64,000 nt of DNA from Phycisphaerae bacterium. GTDB taxonomy: Bacteria > Planctomycetota > Phycisphaerae > UBA1845 > JAFGLZ01. Both the position numbers and the translations under genes were made by a program. Under the pieces are notes generated by a model that saw only the letters and a list, made by a program, of their open reading frames with translations, was not told the origin of the DNA and ran no database searches. Positions 61,631 to 64,000 of this stretch are shown in pieces. Location of the stretch: positions 1 through 64,000 of the forward strand of contig JAFGLZ010000031.1 in the NCBI GenBank assembly GCA_016927755.1, in the 5' to 3' direction. Numbering within the stretch: position 1 is the first letter of the stretch; each line of letters opens with the position of its first letter.

Positions 61631-63550
61631 ATGAAACCGGCAATGATCCTGGCGCCGATGATCGCGTCAATGATGACAGGGGCAGGGATATGGGCAGCGG
61701 AGTACTACGTTGCTCCGGACGGCAGCGATGCGAACCCCGGCACGAAGGCCAAGCCGATGCGAACCCTCAAGAGGGCCGCCGAATCCGTTGAGCCCGGGGA
61801 TACCTGCCTTGTCCGAAGCGGTACGTACCGGGAGACAATTCGTTTTCGGGGTTCCGGACAACCGGGCCGGCCGATTCGATTCACTGCCGCCCCGGGCGAG
61901 ACTGTCGTCCTGAGTGGCACCCAACGGATCGCCGGCCCGTGGAAGGTCTACAAGGGCAAGATTCACCAGGCGCGGGTCAAGAGCGATTTCATCCAGCTCT
62001 TCGTCGACGGGCGAATGATGGTCGAGGCCCGATGGCCGAACATGCAATTCCCGGAGGATCTCTGGGACCGATCGAGGTGGGCTCGAGCGAGGACGGGAAG
62101 CTGCTACGGGAAGCTGGTCGACCCGGAACTGGCCAAGACCGGCATCGACTGGACGGGGGGCCGCGCGACGCTGAACGTCGCGCATCAGTTCTTCACCTGG
62201 ACGCGGACGGTCTCGAAGCACGGCGCGGGGGAAGAGGCCTTCGAGTACGCGAAAGATCTCGAAGGAATCACTCATTACGCCAAGCACGCGAAGGGCTGGG
62301 AGGACGATCGCTACTACCTTTCCGGGAAGCTGGAGGCACTCGACAGCCCGGGCGAGTGGTTCCTCGACACAAAGACGCGAACGCTCTACCTGTGGACGCT
62401 GGACGGGTCGGACCCCGGCGAGCACAAGGTCGAGGCGAAGGTTCGCAACTACGGCATTGACGCGGCCGGGGTCGATCACGTCCAGATCTCGGGCCTGCAT
62501 TTCTTCGGCGCGACGCTACGGTTGGAGAAGTGCAATCACTGCGCAGTCGAGGACTGCCACCTCCTGTACCCCACGTTTGCCAGGCGTATCTCGGACCCAC
62601 AGACCAGAGAGGAATGGGTGGATCAAACATGCGTCGTTGGATCGCACAACGTGGTCCGCCGATGCAGCCTGGTCTTCAGCCCGACGAGTGGGCTGATGAT
62701 GCGGGGCTCGCACAACGTTGCGGAGGACAATTTGATCCGCGACATCTGCTGGTACGGTTCGCTTCGGGACGTGCCCCTGCGCATGAGTCTTGCTGAGAGC
62801 GAGCAGGTGGGCGGGGGCTTGGCGCGTCACAACACCGTCCACCACTTCGGCAATGCCGGCATCTGCGTCTACGGGGGGCGGTTCGTCGTCGAGTACAACC
62901 ATGTGTACAGCGGCGGCTTGGCTTGCAAGGACGTGTCGCTGGTCTACACGCACCTGCCGACGTGCGCCGGGACCATCATCCACCACAATTGGGTGCACGG
63001 GTGTCGAACCGAACTCGACAAGGGGCTTGGTATTCGCGGTGACGACCAGACGCGCGGCCTGACGGTACATCACAACGTGGTATGGGATTGCGGTCGGGAC
63101 GGCATCATCGTCAAGGGCGACTCCAACAAGGTCCACAACAACACCGTGCTACAGATCGGCGAGCCGGACAAGCCGGGCAACTACATCAGCCTCCATACGC
63201 AGCCCGAGCCGAAGAAGCCCTGGCGCAAGCAGTGGCCGCTCTTGAAGACACAGAACGCGCACAGCGAGATCCTCAACAACGCCGCATTGACGATCACGGG
63301 GCATGTCAAGGGCACGCCTTTTCCGGCGGGGAAGAACATCGGCAACAACTACCAAGGCAAGGATCCACAGCTCGTGAACCCGAATGAGCTCGATTTTCGT
63401 CCGAGGTCCGGCTCACCGCTGATCGACGCCGGTCGTGAGATCCCTGGGATCACCGACGGATTCAAGGGCAAGGCGCCCGACATCGGCGCGTACGAGTTCG
63501 GTGGGGAAGACTGGAGGGCTGGGATCACCTGGAACCCGGGAAGGGATTGA
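61631..63550 (+). CDS. Secreted right-handed parallel beta-helix protein
   Basis: 639 aa from the ATG at 61631 with AGGAGG six bases upstream. After a signal peptide comes EYYVAPDGSDANPGTKAKPM and RTLKRAAESVEPGDTCLVRS, the standard opening of DUF1565/pectate-lyase-like beta-helix proteins. PbH1 repeats fill the middle (VQISGLHFFGA, NVVRRCSLV, NTVHHFGNAGICVYGG, TVHHNVVWDCGRDGIIV). The end has the family's SPLIDAGREIPGITDGFKG and PDIGAYEFGG. It is likely a polysaccharide lyase or glycan-binding protein; no catalytic residue can be assigned with confidence. It starts 49 bp after the SGNH gene, likely the same transcript. Confidence 0.88.
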   Translation: MKPAMILAPMIASMMTGAGIWAAEYYVAPDGSDANPGTKAKPMRTLKRAAESVEPGDTCLVRSGTYRETIRFRGSGQPGRPIRFTAAPGETVVLSGTQRIAGPWKVYKGKIHQARVKSDFIQLFVDGRMMVEARWPNMQFPEDLWDRSRWARARTGSCYGKLVDPELAKTGIDWTGGRATLNVAHQFFTWTRTVSKHGAGEEAFEYAKDLEGITHYAKHAKGWEDDRYYLSGKLEALDSPGEWFLDTKTRTLYLWTLDGSDPGEHKVEAKVRNYGIDAAGVDHVQISGLHFFGATLRLEKCNHCAVEDCHLLYPTFARRISDPQTREEWVDQTCVVGSHNVVRRCSLVFSPTSGLMMRGSHNVAEDNLIRDICWYGSLRDVPLRMSLAESEQVGGGLARHNTVHHFGNAGICVYGGRFVVEYNHVYSGGLACKDVSLVYTHLPTCAGTIIHHNWVHGCRTELDKGLGIRGDDQTRGLTVHHNVVWDCGRDGIIVKGDSNKVHNNTVLQIGEPDKPGNYISLHTQPEPKKPWRKQWPLLKTQNAHSEILNNAALTITGHVKGTPFPAGKNIGNNYQGKDPQLVNPNELDFRPRSGSPLIDAGREIPGITDGFKGKAPDIGAYEFGGEDWRAGITWNPGRD

Positions 63551-63623
63551 GGGCCATGAACTCAAGCGGAAAGTCGTCTCGCCCGGGCTGAAAGCCGTAG
63601 CCCGCGCCGCGTTCGCTGTCCGT

Positions 63624-64000
63624 TCAGATCGACCCCATGTCGACCGAAAGGTAGCTCTGAGATTCCAAGGCCTGGTGCCGAATCGGGCCCACCTTCTGCT
63701 CGACACTGACCCCGTGCCCTGCCGGCAGGGTGATGGTGATGTTGTATTGTGCCACCTTGACCGGGGCCGCGATGCTCGAGATGATCATCACGCCGTCGAC
63801 GACCGACCACTGGAAGAATCGGGCGTCGGCGATCGCCCCCCCAGGAGAGGTCGCCTCGATAAGCAGATTGCCGTTGCCGTCTTTCGGCTGGGTAACCGAG
63901 ACGTGCATCGCAGCCAGCAGGCTGTCCGCGTCGCTCTGGGAGCCGGCCAGCGCGATACTGGTTATCTCCACGGTCGTCTGAGTGACGTTCGGATCGACGA
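63624..64000 (-). CDS. Unknown beta-rich protein, partial at the right edge
   Basis: The frame is open from the window edge to a TGA at 63624, giving 125 residues of the C-terminal part. The sequence is beta-strand-like (MHVSVTQPKDGNGNLLIEAT, AQYNITITLPAGHGVSVEQK) and resembles the middle of DUF4097-type adhesin-like proteins, which often continue with Gly-Ser-Gly repeats. It stops at LSVDMGSI. The beginning and the overall family are not visible, so no function is assigned. Confidence 0.5.
   Translation of the reverse strand, partial: VDPNVTQTTVEITSIALAGSQSDADSLLAAMHVSVTQPKDGNGNLLIEATSPGGAIADARFFQWSVVDGVMIISSIAAPVKVAQYNITITLPAGHGVSVEQKVGPIRHQALESQSYLSVDMGSI

Noticed and set aside
63562..63623. 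Frameshifted continuation of the partial right-edge gene
   Set aside because: The downstream frame is Arg-rich and unlike the upstream beta-rich part, so a frameshift is not supported.

Overview
This is a GC-rich stretch of a free-living, motile, diderm bacterium. The combination points to Planctomycetota, most likely a Phycisphaerae-like lineage: several secreted DUF2961 proteins, a TAT-exported Gfo/Idh oxidoreductase, a parallel beta-helix protein, many-membrane-span glycosyltransferases, and a flagellar regulon with three planctomycete-style flagellins. That placement is an inference from gene content. No rRNA, tRNA, CRISPR array, transposase or phage gene was seen.

Layout. 1-1389: repeats and ilvE. 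1390-7426: an operon lysS - very long LolC/E-type permease - LolD-type ATPase (minus strand). 7427-12022: a MITE-like inverted repeat, a membrane glycosyltransferase-like gene, a trans-sulfuration PLP enzyme and a second glycosyltransferase-like gene. 12086-20680: a secreted metallophosphoesterase with HEAT repeats, an NHL-propeller protein followed by a broken DUF2961 remnant, a divergent sigma factor behind a strong promoter, an endonuclease/exonuclease/phosphatase protein, a GT2 glycosyltransferase and a GT39-like protein. 20684-29160: a large secreted multidomain protein (Ycf48-like, degenerate PIG-L-like, TPR, CBM9-like), a poly-gamma-glutamate operon (pgsB-pgsC-pgsW), a DUF2961 protein and a small aspartic protease. 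29311-33011: argS and a B12-binding radical SAM protein behind a good promoter.

33517-50272 is a flagellar block, all on the minus strand. It starts from a sigma54-type promoter and reads: small unknown protein - flgF - flgG - flgA - flgH - flgI - flgJ - flgN - flgK - flgL - fliW - csrA - three flagellins. It encodes distal rod, L/P rings, hook-filament junction, filament and the FliW-CsrA switch; each flagellin leader carries GGA motifs at or near the ribosome binding site that fit CsrA control.

50738-63550 (plus strand) holds a membrane-embedded spermidine-synthase-like protein, a GT39-like protein, and a group of secreted carbohydrate-related proteins: DUF2961 with a C-terminal sorting-like tail, Gfo/Idh, SGNH hydrolase and beta-helix. 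A partial gene runs off the right edge.

The best candidate for something undescribed is a small protein family sharing a DWSELG motif. One copy (50087-50272) is the first gene of the flagellar operon. The second (57729-58007) lies elsewhere in the window. Their codons differ at synonymous positions across the motif, which argues for selection on the protein.
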